Positions 55,324 to 63,973 of a stretch of 64,000 bases of DNA are shown one piece after another. The stretch comes from QQVM01 sp035341855 (lineage in GTDB: Bacteria; Bacteroidota; Bacteroidia; AKYH767-A; 2013-40CM-41-45). The position numbers and the translations under genes are program-made. Location: NCBI GenBank assembly GCA_035341855.1, contig DAOQWA010000012.1, positions 5,893 to 69,892 on the forward strand, written 5' to 3'. Numbering within the stretch: the stretch's first letter is position 1; every line of letters starts with the position of its first letter. The notes beneath the pieces are model-generated. The model ran no database searches. It was not told where the DNA came from and was given only the letters and a program-made list of their open reading frames with translations.

Positions 55324-57618
55324 CTAGTCTTGTTTTAGCATTAGAACTGAACGAACAAATGTTTTGCTTCGTAATTCTACCAGATACAAACCATTAGCTA
55401 ATTCCTTCCCGGCACGAATAGTCCCGGTTTTGTTTTCTATTGCCTCCAACATGCGTCCGCTTTGATCATAAACATATAAACTCAGATTTTCATCCGTTTC
55501 TATATTAAAAGTGCTACTGAACGGGTTGGGGTATAAAACTATTGCATCTTTCATGCCGGCTGATGGCTCAAGACCTGTACAAATATCCAGGGTCACTTCA
55601 ATAGTATCTTTGCCAATACATGAAAAACTATTTGATACACTAACCCTGAATGAAAATGTTCCTGTACCTCTTCCATTAGTATCAACTGTTATCACCTGAG
55701 TATTCTGTCCGGTGTTCCATAGATAGCTTGAAAATCCTGCACCTGCATCCAATTCTAAACTTTCATTTTGACAAATAGTTGTATCTGGTCCCAAACTAAC
55801 AACAGGAACTGCATTTACCACGATATTCTGTGTATCTCTGCCTGCACAGGTATTTGAATCAATATAAGTGTAAATGATTGGGTGCGTTCCTGCACCTGCA
55901 ATACCGGTGTAAAAGGTAGTTCCCCCTACTGCATTCCCGCTGTAAGTTCCACCACTTGGCATACCGGAGTTTAAGCTTACCGGTCCGGTGTTGGCACAAA
56001 CACTTGCAAATGTCCCTAATGTAACCTCCGGAGAGCTATTAACCATAATGACAGATGTGTCTGTATTCACACAACCGTTTGAATTTGTATATGTATAGGT
56101 AATTGTATGAAGACCTGTATCAGCAACAGCAGGTGAAAACACATTAGAACTCACCCCATCGCCACTATAAACACCACCGAGAGGATTGCCTCCGCTGAGT
56201 GTAAAAGGGCTAGCACTTTTGCATACATCACTAAGCGAATTAAATGTCACAGAAGGCAATCCGCCAACTTGCAGGGTTCCTGTAGTTGAGTCAGAACAAC
56301 CTGATGCATTGGTAAAACGATATGCTATGGTATGTGTGCCTACTCCTGCAACACCAGGATCAAATTCACCGGCACTAACCCCGGGACCTGAATATACTCC
56401 TCCTGTAGGAGTTCCTCCGGTCAATGCAAATGGAGCTGCGTCAATACAAACAACGGCAAATGTAGCCAGGCTGACAGTTGGTGATGCATTAACTGTGATA
56501 GACGAACTGGCAGAACTCGAACAACCGTGGGAATCGGTATATTCATAGGTGATCGTGTGTGTTCCGGTTCCTGCATCTACAGGATCAAAAACACCTCCGC
56601 TGACTCCGCTTCCACTATAGCTTCCTCCGCTGGGACTACCACCACTTAAAGTCACTTCTCCGGCATTATAACATCTGTTGGGAAATGATGATAAGGTTAC
56701 CGTTGGCAAGCTGTATACGATAAGAGTTCTTGTAGCAAAATTCGAACATCCCTGAACATTCGTATAAGTATAGGTAATCGTATGAAAACCCGTTCCTGCA
56801 TCATCTGCGCTAAAGGTGTTTCCACTCACACCTGGACCACTATAAACGCCTCCCGATGGAGAGCCTCCACTGAGTGTACGCGGGTCATCATCAATACATG
56901 AACTGGGTTGTGATGCAAGCGATACGGTTGGTTTTGGATTTACAGTCAATGTTATTCTTTCATAAGCCTGACAACCTGAACCATCAGTACCTAAGACCGA
57001 ATATCTTGTTGTTGCACTCGGTGAAGCAACTACAGACGGACCAACAGTAGTTGACAAACCACTTCCCGGCGACCAAATATAAGTACTGGCACCAGAAGCA
57101 TCCAAATTGACTGAAGAGCCAGAACATAACACTGTATCGGATGCTGTGATTTCAATCGATACTCCAAATGGAATAGTATCTGCTTCAGGATAAATTGAAG
57201 TAAGATAATCACTTCCTCCTCCTGTGCCGTTAAACTCGAAAATCGCAAAATAGTAGGTCTTGTTTGCATTTAGGGCCGTTACAGTGACGCTACTTCCGGT
57301 TGCACTATATACTACATAATTATTGCTTCCAAGATCGGTCCCTGAACCAAATATATTTCCTGCAACATAACCGACTCCATCAACAGGGAAACTACTCACA
57401 GGACTTCCGGATGAACCAACAACTAATCTCCTCGTACCGTCTCCCTGCACCCAACTGATGTCGACTTCATTGCAATTGCTAACCGATAAAGTCATCAGGG
57501 AAGAAGGAATGGTAGGCTCCACAGCCTGACTATTATTTACACTACCGAATATTGAAAGGATAATTAAAAGAAACAAACTGAGGGTGGTTGTATCTTTTTT
57601 AATAGAAACTGGTTTCAT
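55324..57618 (-). CDS. Repeat-rich T9SS cargo protein (surface adhesin-like)
   Basis: A 764-residue exported protein. A signal peptide is followed by a fibronectin-III-like domain (NANKTYYFAIFEFNGTGGG) and an Ig-like segment. Five tandem repeats of about 75 residues occupy roughly residues 226-603. Each has a Cys near its start, a core like LSGGSPSGGVYSGPGVSG, then AGTGTHTITYTYTNxxGCS. A sixth, diverged Ig-like unit follows (LDAGAGFSSYLWNTGQNTQ). The end is a T9SS type A sorting domain (AIVLYPNPFSSTFNIETDENL). No catalytic motif is seen, so it is probably adhesive or structural. It converges on the nuclease gene. Confidence 0.88.
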   Translation of the reverse strand: MKPVSIKKDTTTLSLFLLIILSIFGSVNNSQAVEPTIPSSLMTLSVSNCNEVDISWVQGDGTRRLVVGSSGSPVSSFPVDGVGYVAGNIFGSGTDLGSNNYVVYSATGSSVTVTALNANKTYYFAIFEFNGTGGGSDYLTSIYPEADTIPFGVSIEITASDTVLCSGSSVNLDASGASTYIWSPGSGLSTTVGPSVVASPSATTRYSVLGTDGSGCQAYERITLTVNPKPTVSLASQPSSCIDDDPRTLSGGSPSGGVYSGPGVSGNTFSADDAGTGFHTITYTYTNVQGCSNFATRTLIVYSLPTVTLSSFPNRCYNAGEVTLSGGSPSGGSYSGSGVSGGVFDPVDAGTGTHTITYEYTDSHGCSSSASSSITVNASPTVSLATFAVVCIDAAPFALTGGTPTGGVYSGPGVSAGEFDPGVAGVGTHTIAYRFTNASGCSDSTTGTLQVGGLPSVTFNSLSDVCKSASPFTLSGGNPLGGVYSGDGVSSNVFSPAVADTGLHTITYTYTNSNGCVNTDTSVIMVNSSPEVTLGTFASVCANTGPVSLNSGMPSGGTYSGNAVGGTTFYTGIAGAGTHPIIYTYIDSNTCAGRDTQNIVVNAVPVVSLGPDTTICQNESLELDAGAGFSSYLWNTGQNTQVITVDTNGRGTGTFSFRVSVSNSFSCIGKDTIEVTLDICTGLEPSAGMKDAIVLYPNPFSSTFNIETDENLSLYVYDQSGRMLEAIENKTGTIRAGKELANGLYLVELRSKTFVRSVLMLKQD
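55810..56940 (-). repeat. Five tandem coding repeats of about 225 bases
   Basis: The DNA encoding the five SGGxPSGGxYSGxGV repeats is internally similar at about 225-base spacing. Forward-strand copies of CCTCCGCTGGGACT-type and TATAAACNCCTCC-type strings recur. Copies are diverged, so recent recombination is not evident. Confidence 0.75.
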
Positions 57619-57704
57619 GATTGGTTTGATTGGTCATTGGGTCAGAATTCTTCTTACTAATTTGAGAGTGGAAAGTTCCGTTTTATCTGTATTGATTTCT
57701 TGTT

Positions 57705-57812
57705 TTAAGATGATAGATCCTCTACGAAATTCGGATCATTCAGGATAGCATCGCCGGAAGCACTCATTGAGTAGCCATCTTCTCCTGCATCCGGAATATT
57801 AAATATACTCAA
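57705..57812 (-). CDS. Possible 35-residue acidic peptide gene
   Basis: A TTG at 57812 is preceded by GGAGGA (57822-57827) at nine bases, an unusually good Shine-Dalgarno for this window. The frame encodes an acidic, well-mixed peptide containing IPDAGEDGYS and ends in DPNFVEDLSS before TAA. It is in the same frame as the response regulator upstream, whose TAG stop separates them; the 59 codons between the two stops are all open. It could be a real small gene, a remnant of a longer regulator, or chance. I do not recognise it. Confidence 0.3.
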   Translation of the reverse strand: MSIFNIPDAGEDGYSMSASGDAILNDPNFVEDLSS

Positions 57813-57884
57813 AATTAGAATTCCTCCAAGGCTATTTGGATGAAACAAATGCTTTACAAATGAAAAATCATGAATTTCCTGAAA

Positions 57885-58319
57885 CTAGGCTGCCAAGGAC
57901 AACAACTCAACAATGTTTAATGGCTTCTTGAGATAATTCAATACATATGGGTTTCTGATAGCCCGGTAGTAGTCGATCAAATCTGTTGAAGATGTTAACA
58001 TGATGATACTGGTATTAAATCGAATTGAAGGGTCCAGATCTTCAAACAATTTCAAAAACCCAAAACCGTCAATACCCGGCATTTTTATGTCCAAAAATAC
58101 AAGGTCCGGCGTCTTTCCGAAACGTCTAAACTCGTTCTCCAGGTAAGAAATACCTTCATTAGCTGAAGTGACACTTGTAACAGCAGAGGCAAAATTATTT
58201 TTTAGGATAATGGATCTGTTGATCAGGTTGTCAGACTCACTATCATCAATCAATAAAATGCTTTTATACAAAAACTGATTCTTAAGAAACATGCTTAATC
58301 GAATTTCAAAACCCTTCAA
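57885..58319 (-). CDS. Single-domain response regulator
   Basis: A 144-residue CheY-like receiver. The acidic pair IDDSES is at the end of the first strand, and the phospho-acceptor aspartate is in LVFLDIKMPGIDG. The conserved Thr/Ser is in IIMLTSS and the lysine is in YLKKPLN. No output domain is present, so it probably signals through protein contacts or serves a neighbouring histidine kinase; none is encoded in this window. A start at an internal ATG (58292) is also possible. The stop is followed in frame by a further 59 open codons (see the peptide entry). Confidence 0.9.
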   Translation of the reverse strand: MKGFEIRLSMFLKNQFLYKSILLIDDSESDNLINRSIILKNNFASAVTSVTSANEGISYLENEFRRFGKTPDLVFLDIKMPGIDGFGFLKLFEDLDPSIRFNTSIIMLTSSTDLIDYYRAIRNPYVLNYLKKPLNIVELLSLAA

Positions 58320-58332
58320 TAAAAAAGATAAG

Positions 58333-58340
58333 CAAAACTA
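58333..58340 (-). promoter_or_regulatory. Putative -7 element for the response regulator gene
   Basis: Minus-strand TAGTTTTG matches TAnnTTTG, 13 bases before the first ATG at 58319. Confidence 0.35.
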
Positions 58341-58487
58341 AATCAGATAGGACTGAATTAATCCATCTTCCTTACACTTTTATCAACATTAAAAGTCTCA
58401 TAGCAATCCGGCCGAAAACACCGTTAAAAACAAACAAAAAATCTGCCTGATAATTAATTTGCAAGCTTAATACTATACACAAAAACA

Positions 58488-58514
58488 AAAAAGGTGTTCC
58501 TTGAACACCTTTTT
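58488..58514. terminator. Terminator downstream of the cyclophilin gene
   Basis: Perfect 12-base arms AAAAAGGTGTTC (58488-58499) and GAACACCTTTTT (58503-58514) with a three-base loop. T-tracts occur in both directions. It lies 23 bases beyond the cyclophilin stop. Confidence 0.85.
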
Positions 58515-58537
58515 GTCAATTCATTAAATAAAATTAT

Positions 58538-58969
58538 TTAGACGAGCTCAATTTTTTCAATCTCATCCCCTTGTCTTATCTGATCAATGACCTCAAGTCC
58601 TTCAATAACTTTTCCAAAGCAAGTATGCTTTCTGTCTAGATGGGCGGTGTTATTCCTACTGTGGCAGATAAAAAATTGCGAACCACCGGTGTCCCTACCG
58701 GCATGCGCCATTGACAAAACTCCTCTGTCGTGATGCTGATTGCCACCATCCAGTTCACATTTTATTTTGTATCCGGGACCGCCGGTGCCTGTCCCTTGTG
58801 GGCAACCGCCTTGTATTACAAAATCAGGGATCACTCTGTGAAATGTTAATCCGTTATAAAATCCTTTTTCAATTAGATCACAAAAGTTCTTCACCGTTCC
58901 CGGCGCATCTTTTTCAAACAATTCGACCTTCATTAAACCTTTACTGGTATGGATATTGGCTGTTTTCAT
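58538..58969 (-). CDS. Cyclophilin-type peptidyl-prolyl isomerase
   Basis: A 143-residue cytoplasmic PPIase with no signal peptide. Core signatures are FHRVIPDFVIQGGCPQGTGTGG, with the catalytic arginine in FHRV, then GVLSMAHAGRDTGGSQFFICH and HLDRKHTCFGKVIEGLEVID. It catalyses cis-trans isomerisation of prolyl bonds during folding. It is a minimal cyclophilin fold, shorter than the exported periplasmic PpiA. Single gene, terminated by the hairpin at 58488-58514. Confidence 0.95.
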   Translation of the reverse strand: MKTANIHTSKGLMKVELFEKDAPGTVKNFCDLIEKGFYNGLTFHRVIPDFVIQGGCPQGTGTGGPGYKIKCELDGGNQHHDRGVLSMAHAGRDTGGSQFFICHSRNNTAHLDRKHTCFGKVIEGLEVIDQIRQGDEIEKIELV

Positions 58970-58994
58970 CGTTATATTATTTTTATTGAAGGGA

Positions 58995-59002
58995 CAAAGG
59001 TA
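58995..59002 (-). promoter_or_regulatory. Putative -7 element for the cyclophilin gene
   Basis: Minus-strand TACCTTTG matches TAnnTTTG, 25 bases before the ATG at 58969. Confidence 0.4.
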
Positions 59003-59008
59003 AGAATA

Positions 59009-59431
59009 TTAAGGGTGTTTATTAGCCGGCATGAGCCTTACCTCGTATTTGGAAGCCATTCTTTCAAGCATTTCATCTGATATGCCATGAATATTTCTTC
59101 CTCCATGCCTGTTTTCAACAGTCACCACATACACCCTGTACTCATACTCTCTTGCTAAGTTTTCATAAGGTTCCATCTCCCAGTCCATCGTAAAGGTGTT
59201 GTCAACTAAGATCTTTTCACTCTTAGCTTCCATACTTTTCCGTGTATTTTCTACACATTTTGAATAGGCAAGGTGATTGAGCTTATGGTCGAAATGATAC
59301 TTCCCGCTATTTTTATCTGTAAAAAAATCGTCTACACAATAAACAGGGTACTTGCCCCCTTCTGAGAGAACTTGTGCCAAACTGCTTTTTCCTGAACCGG
59401 GTAATCCCCTGATTAATATTAATGACTTCAT
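59009..59431 (-). CDS. Small P-loop ATPase/kinase-like protein
   Basis: A 140-residue protein with a Walker A motif GLPGSGKSS (residues 9-17) and a later VDDFFTDKN. VDNTFTMDWEMEPY also resembles the polynucleotide-kinase-like domain of NEDD4-binding protein 2 relatives (AAA_33). It could phosphorylate a nucleotide or nucleic acid end; the substrate is unknown. It appears complete for this minimal family. Confidence 0.82.
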   Translation of the reverse strand: MKSLILIRGLPGSGKSSLAQVLSEGGKYPVYCVDDFFTDKNSGKYHFDHKLNHLAYSKCVENTRKSMEAKSEKILVDNTFTMDWEMEPYENLAREYEYRVYVVTVENRHGGRNIHGISDEMLERMASKYEVRLMPANKHP

Positions 59432-59546
59432 GTATTAAAGTCTCGCATTTTATATTAGAATGATATTATATAGCCATATATAAACATACAATATAACTAA
59501 ATTGCATTTTTGATTATTTAAAGAATTGCTCTTCGCCCAAAACAAT

Positions 59547-59588
59547 AAACCGTAATACTTCCCCTCAAATGGGAAAATATTACGGTTT
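59547..59588 (-). terminator. Terminator downstream of the DUF1579 gene
   Basis: Arms AAACCGTAATA (59547-59557) and TATTACGGTTT (59578-59588) pair exactly, with an inner CCC/GGG extension. On the minus strand the stem is followed by TTTATTG and TTTT, beginning 32 bases past the stop of the gene at 59621. Confidence 0.75.
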
Positions 59589-59620
59589 TGGGTTCCTGTG
59601 ATTAACAGGTCCTAAATAAA

Positions 59621-60229
59621 TTATCGCCTATAGTTAATCTCCATAGACTTGAATTCTTTACCCTCTTGAGTAGCATACATCTCAAAAATGTGATGATTGT
59701 CAGCAACAAACTTGTAAACTTCGCGAGTCTTAACTTCCTTTCCTGTCATAGGATCGATGTAACTACCTTTGAAAGTAATTGAATTTGTCTTCTCATCATA
59801 AGGACCTTCAGAATACATGATACCTGTACCCATATTATCTGACCAGGTGTTTACAAACATGTTTTTCAGGTTGTCATAACCAACAAGGCCACGTCCTTCA
59901 TATGGCATACCCATTACGCTGCTTTCATATTTTGACTCCTGGTATCTTCCGCCAAGAATCATTTCATTCATACAGCTACCGGTACTGGTTTGTGGTTCTG
60001 CATTAGGAGCCATCCACATTTTCATGTCGGTCTTCCACTCTCCTGCTCCCGAGGCCAGCAATTTATGCATCGGTCCTACTGCCATTGCTTTTTCCCAGGC
60101 AGCATTTTCAGCGTCACTCGGACCACCTTGAGCTTTGTCAGCTGCCATCTCAGCATTATCCTGAGCCATCAGACTCGTTCCTGCGCATAGCAAAAATGCC
60201 ATCGCCAATGATTTTAAAATAGTTTTCAT
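59621..60229 (-). CDS. Exported DUF1579 protein
   Basis: A 202-residue exported protein. The signal peptide ends LMA before Gln23. The mature part matches DUF1579: HKLLASGAGEWKTDMKMWMAPNAEPQTSTG, then GRYQESKYESSVMGMPYEGRGLVGYDN and a beta-rich end. The family is probably a lipocalin-like fold; function is not established. It is monocistronic, with a terminator following. Confidence 0.9.
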   Translation of the reverse strand: MKTILKSLAMAFLLCAGTSLMAQDNAEMAADKAQGGPSDAENAAWEKAMAVGPMHKLLASGAGEWKTDMKMWMAPNAEPQTSTGSCMNEMILGGRYQESKYESSVMGMPYEGRGLVGYDNLKNMFVNTWSDNMGTGIMYSEGPYDEKTNSITFKGSYIDPMTGKEVKTREVYKFVADNHHIFEMYATQEGKEFKSMEINYRR

Positions 60230-60449
60230 GTGTTGTGTTTTTGGATTAGGGCTTCAAATTACTAAATAAAGAAAATTAGCACAAACTTATTAGTTTTAAC
60301 GCCGTAATTTGTGTGAATATCAAGCAGTTACTTGGGACAAACAAAACTAGATACACTCACCTCTTTTGATTAGAAAGATCCAAAATCGGTGTTATTCTGT
60401 CACCTTCAGACGTACTCCTGATCCAAAACACAAGGGATACACTCAATAA

Positions 60450-62132
60450 TTAAAGCTTTATGAAACGTAAACCTTCTGTCTTTCCATTTGCACTATTGAT
60501 TATTCTCACAAAATATATTCCGGAATTAAAATCCTTTGTGTCAATACTTAGCTCCACAGAAGTTTCAGAAAGTATGCCGGTAGATAATAACTTCCCGCCA
60601 ACAGAATAGATTTCCACTTTCACAGGATAAGTTGTCACATCACCGAACTTAATATTGATCTTATCAGAAGTCGGATTCGGAAAAATTTCAAACTGACCTT
60701 CTTTGGGTTCAGGCACATTTGTGAAAACAAGATCGTTGACAAAGATCGGAACACTTACAAAATTTTGCCCTGGAACATCTGTTTGAAAATTCAACCATCC
60801 TCGCAAAGAATCTGTCGTGGAAGAAAAGTAACGGATATCCAAAGCTAATGACTCTCCGGGATTTAATGTGGTGTCATTTCCGGAAGAAGCAAATGATAGT
60901 TTTCCCGGATGACTCAGGCTAAATTGACTTAGGTTTATTGCTGTATTACCTTTATTTACTACTACAAAGTGATAATCTGTGTTGACACCCGCTTGCACAC
61001 TTCCATAGATCATCGTATCCTCGACAATATCAGCAGATATAACAGTCGCTGATGTGGAAAAGCCCGACAAAGAACTTATCCTTTCAATAAACTGAGGATA
61101 ATCAACGAACGGATTTCTATTGTTCTGGAATGAAAAAATATCATCGTTCCTTTTAATATCAATTGCATCCGGCGGAAAGTTTTCATGCCAGCTACGGAGT
61201 ATACTTTCCTGAGAATTTAAAAAGTTAGAATAGTTCTGATAGCGAAGCACAAAATAAAACATAGCTCGGGCGGATCTCCCCTTTTGATCATCTCTGGGTT
61301 CAAACGTTGTTGAATTCGATTTTGACCCGCCAACAGACCATGAAGGGCTGCTCACCACACCAAATGGCTTATCAGCACGCATACTGTTAGATGCATCATC
61401 CGTCGGAAACAAATGATGCAAGTCTGATTTCATCGGCTCAAGACTGGTAAATAATGATTGAGGGAAAGTATGCTCAGTATTGAACAGAAAACTATTTTGT
61501 GCATCTGTACGATCTGTATAACCTACGGCCTGTACACCTGTATAAATACTTTCGATCGTATTCTGACCCGCACCTTGACCATTGACACGTTTATTATCTA
61601 TCACCATAAACATTTCATCACGTGCAGGTCCGTACAATAATGAATTATAACCATTACCTGTAATGGTACCGAGTGATATCTTCAGGTCTTCTTCCGATTT
61701 GTTTTGACTAAGATTATAATATGATTTCGAATATGTACAATTACCAACAAGGTCAATACTCAAGCTTCCACGGAGACCATCATTTACCACGACCATTTCA
61801 GAATTGTGAAATATATTGTGCCTTGGTGTGAACCAAACGCTAAGTGAATAGTCAGCCCCCGGTGCAATAGAAAATGAAGTTGAAGTAGTAGAAAAAGCCG
61901 GCGCACCGTAGGTGGTATAAAAGCGTACTTCGCTAACATTCACGGCTCGGGAAAGTGTATTCGTGATAATAACTGTTCGGGAACTTCCGCTTATTTCATT
62001 TACTGTACCAAAATTTATTTGATTCAGGTTGGCAATCAATCCTTGTCCGTTTAGCTGAATGTTAAATGAACAGAAAATAAAAAACAAACTCACTATTGAA
62101 ATACCCTTAATGCTTGACTTGATCATGCTCAT
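60450..62132 (-). CDS. T9SS-exported endonuclease I family nuclease
   Basis: A 560-residue exported protein. The signal peptide is followed by an Ig-like HYDIN/ASPM-type domain (about 30-135, starting INFGTVNEISGSSRTVII). The endonuclease I catalytic domain comes next (about 150-350): FNTEHTFPQSLF, then MKSDLHHLFPTDDASNSMRADKPFG, with the metal-binding His and Asn of the beta-beta-alpha-metal fold. A second Ig-like domain covers about 360-465, and a T9SS type A sorting domain starts at FEIFPNPTSDKINIKF. It probably degrades extracellular DNA or RNA for nutrition or biofilm remodelling. Two nearby ATGs, 62132 and 62126, are both possible starts. Confidence 0.92.
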   Translation of the reverse strand: MSMIKSSIKGISIVSLFFIFCSFNIQLNGQGLIANLNQINFGTVNEISGSSRTVIITNTLSRAVNVSEVRFYTTYGAPAFSTTSTSFSIAPGADYSLSVWFTPRHNIFHNSEMVVVNDGLRGSLSIDLVGNCTYSKSYYNLSQNKSEEDLKISLGTITGNGYNSLLYGPARDEMFMVIDNKRVNGQGAGQNTIESIYTGVQAVGYTDRTDAQNSFLFNTEHTFPQSLFTSLEPMKSDLHHLFPTDDASNSMRADKPFGVVSSPSWSVGGSKSNSTTFEPRDDQKGRSARAMFYFVLRYQNYSNFLNSQESILRSWHENFPPDAIDIKRNDDIFSFQNNRNPFVDYPQFIERISSLSGFSTSATVISADIVEDTMIYGSVQAGVNTDYHFVVVNKGNTAINLSQFSLSHPGKLSFASSGNDTTLNPGESLALDIRYFSSTTDSLRGWLNFQTDVPGQNFVSVPIFVNDLVFTNVPEPKEGQFEIFPNPTSDKINIKFGDVTTYPVKVEIYSVGGKLLSTGILSETSVELSIDTKDFNSGIYFVRIINSANGKTEGLRFIKL

Positions 62133-62225
62133 TTACCCGGAATGTATTGTGAAGCCCGCATACTTTAGTATTTGGGGGCATCAAAGATAACATTTCGCCC
62201 TCTCTAATCACAAAATTTGAATTCA

Positions 62226-62233
62226 TACCTTTG
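62226..62233 (+). promoter_or_regulatory. Putative -7 element for the HD-domain gene
   Basis: TACCTTTG matches TAnnTTTG, 23 bases before the ATG at 62257. Confidence 0.45.
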
Positions 62234-62256
62234 TTTATCTCCAAAAAATTCATCCT

Positions 62257-62865
62257 ATGTCACTAAGTCATGACCTTGGCCGGTCAGTATTTGGAAATAT
62301 TTCAAACAAAGGGAACTTGATTCCACGATCAGAAGCGGAAGAACTATTAAGCTCCTGGGTATTAAACGAACGACTGCGTTTGCATATGAAACAGGTCGCA
62401 CATCTGATGGAATGTTGGGCACAAGAAAAAGAGGGTCTGCAACAGCAGGAAATTGAAAAATGGTTTCTGTCTGGTTTATTACACGATGCTGATTGGGATC
62501 AATGGCCACAACTTCATTGTAAAAAAATTATTGAAGAACTTGAATCAAGAAATATTGATCCTGAAATAATTCATGCTATAGCATCTCATGGCCCAAGCTA
62601 TTTTGGTGTCGAACCCGAAACGAAAATGGATAAAATGCTATACGCATTTGATGAACTGTCAGGGTTTATTCATGCCTATTCACTGATGCGACCGGAAGGG
62701 TATCAGGGCATGGCATTAAAAGGTGTCAGGAAAAGATTGAAAGATAAAACCTTCGCTGCCGGTGTTTCAAGAGATGATGTTAATGATGCCTGCTTGCGTG
62801 CGGGGATCTCATTAGATGATCTGGTAAACTTCATCATAGAAAAGCAAGGTGCATTTATAGTGTAG
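62257..62865 (+). CDS. HD-domain phosphohydrolase-like protein
   Basis: A 202-residue cytoplasmic protein. The HD metal-binding pattern is visible as MKQVAHLMECWAQ, then the central HD in SGLLHDADWDQWP and further histidines in IHAIASHGPSYFG. Similar HD proteins hydrolyse nucleotides or act as phosphatases; the substrate is unknown. Sequence after residue 140 (LKGVRKRLKDKTFAAGVSRDDV) matches HD proteins annotated as hydrolases in many bacteria. It converges on the thioredoxin-like gene. Confidence 0.88.
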   Translation: MSLSHDLGRSVFGNISNKGNLIPRSEAEELLSSWVLNERLRLHMKQVAHLMECWAQEKEGLQQQEIEKWFLSGLLHDADWDQWPQLHCKKIIEELESRNIDPEIIHAIASHGPSYFGVEPETKMDKMLYAFDELSGFIHAYSLMRPEGYQGMALKGVRKRLKDKTFAAGVSRDDVNDACLRAGISLDDLVNFIIEKQGAFIV

Positions 62866-62881
62866 ATTTTGTCAAGGGAAA

Positions 62882-63928
62882 TTATTTACTGCCCAATTTT
62901 TGACGCTGTGTCATAAAATCTTGCCAGCTTTTTACCTTGTATTCATCGTCTCCAAAATAATGCAAGATGTCATTCAAGGACGACGGTGGTAAATAAAATG
63001 GAATACCGTCGACAATCTCCAACTTCTCATTAAGAATAATAACTGAAGGAAGTGCAAAATTATTTCTGCATAAAGCTAGTGCCAGATCGTGAAAAGGAGC
63101 TTGTGCTGACTTTTGGTTTTTAAAAGTGTTTCCTTTGAATACAATTTCATCAGCATAGTCAGCTGGAAGCTCTACAAGATTAAATTTTTCCTTTACATAT
63201 TTGTTGACCAAAGTATCCGAAAAGCTTGTTCTCTTCATCACCTTGCATGCATTGCACCAATCTGTATTAATGAATACCAGTGTCTTTTTATCAGAATCAT
63301 TATTCTTTGAGAAAAACTCCCCGGGAGATTCCCATGTCACCGAATCCATCCTTGCCTGCAATGTGCTATCATAAAAGGCTTCATCAAACCTCAACCTGAA
63401 TTCATCCAATGTTGAATTCCGATTTACATTCTCCAATGTAAAAACTAAAATGGGCTCAATCTTTTTATCTTCAAGAAAACCACTTGCCAACATGCTCAAT
63501 CCGAATTCCTTTTTATCCTTGTCATAATTATTTAAAAATAATGTCGACGGATAGGATAATTTTCCCTGCAAGAGCTTAATAGCAAGCTCATGGGGTGCTC
63601 TTTTTTCAGCTCCTGTCGGTTTATAATCCTGTCCTAAATAAGTAACAGTATCCTTGCCTTCTGCATCAAATTTGATAGGATAAAAATTGGTATTAATGTA
63701 TTGCGCCAATCCCGGATTCGCATAGGTTGTCTTCATCATGTGCTTACACCAACCGCACCAATCGGTATAAAAATCAATTATTACAGGCTTGGGCTGTTTT
63801 TCCGCTAAAGCCATACCCTCTTCAAGGCTAAGCCATTTCACCAAACTCCCCTCAGCATCCGGAACCTGTGCAGGCAAAGTGATAGTGCCGGAAATTAGTA
63901 AGCAAATTGATAGTATTAACTTTTTCAT
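62882..63928 (-). CDS. Exported tandem thioredoxin-fold protein
   Basis: A 348-residue exported protein. The signal peptide ends LPA before Gln21. There are two thioredoxin-like modules, each with a redox CxxC: YTDWCGWCKHMMKTT (first, near residue 60) and NTDWCNACKVMKRTS (second, near residue 225). Each has a cis-Pro region, in LSYPSTLFLNN and FALPSVIILNE. It is likely a periplasmic thiol-disulfide protein, similar to DUF255/Thioredoxin_7 proteins of Bacteroidota. Partners are unknown. A full promoter lies upstream. Confidence 0.9.
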   Translation of the reverse strand: MKKLILSICLLISGTITLPAQVPDAEGSLVKWLSLEEGMALAEKQPKPVIIDFYTDWCGWCKHMMKTTYANPGLAQYINTNFYPIKFDAEGKDTVTYLGQDYKPTGAEKRAPHELAIKLLQGKLSYPSTLFLNNYDKDKKEFGLSMLASGFLEDKKIEPILVFTLENVNRNSTLDEFRLRFDEAFYDSTLQARMDSVTWESPGEFFSKNNDSDKKTLVFINTDWCNACKVMKRTSFSDTLVNKYVKEKFNLVELPADYADEIVFKGNTFKNQKSAQAPFHDLALALCRNNFALPSVIILNEKLEIVDGIPFYLPPSSLNDILHYFGDDEYKVKSWQDFMTQRQKLGSK

Positions 63929-63944
63929 GGGACAAATTGTGTTA

Positions 63945-63973
63945 CAAAGATACTAACTATAAATTTTTTACAA
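63945..63973 (-). promoter_or_regulatory. Promoter of the tandem thioredoxin gene
   Basis: On the minus strand, TTG (63971-63973) is followed after 18 bases by TATCTTTG (63945-63952), a good -33/-7 pair. It ends 16 bases before the ATG at 63928, implying a leader of about ten bases. Confidence 0.5.

Noticed and set aside
55810..56940. Regular repeats that might suggest a CRISPR array
   Set aside because: Period of about 225 bases, diverged copies and a continuous reading frame show these are protein-domain repeats.
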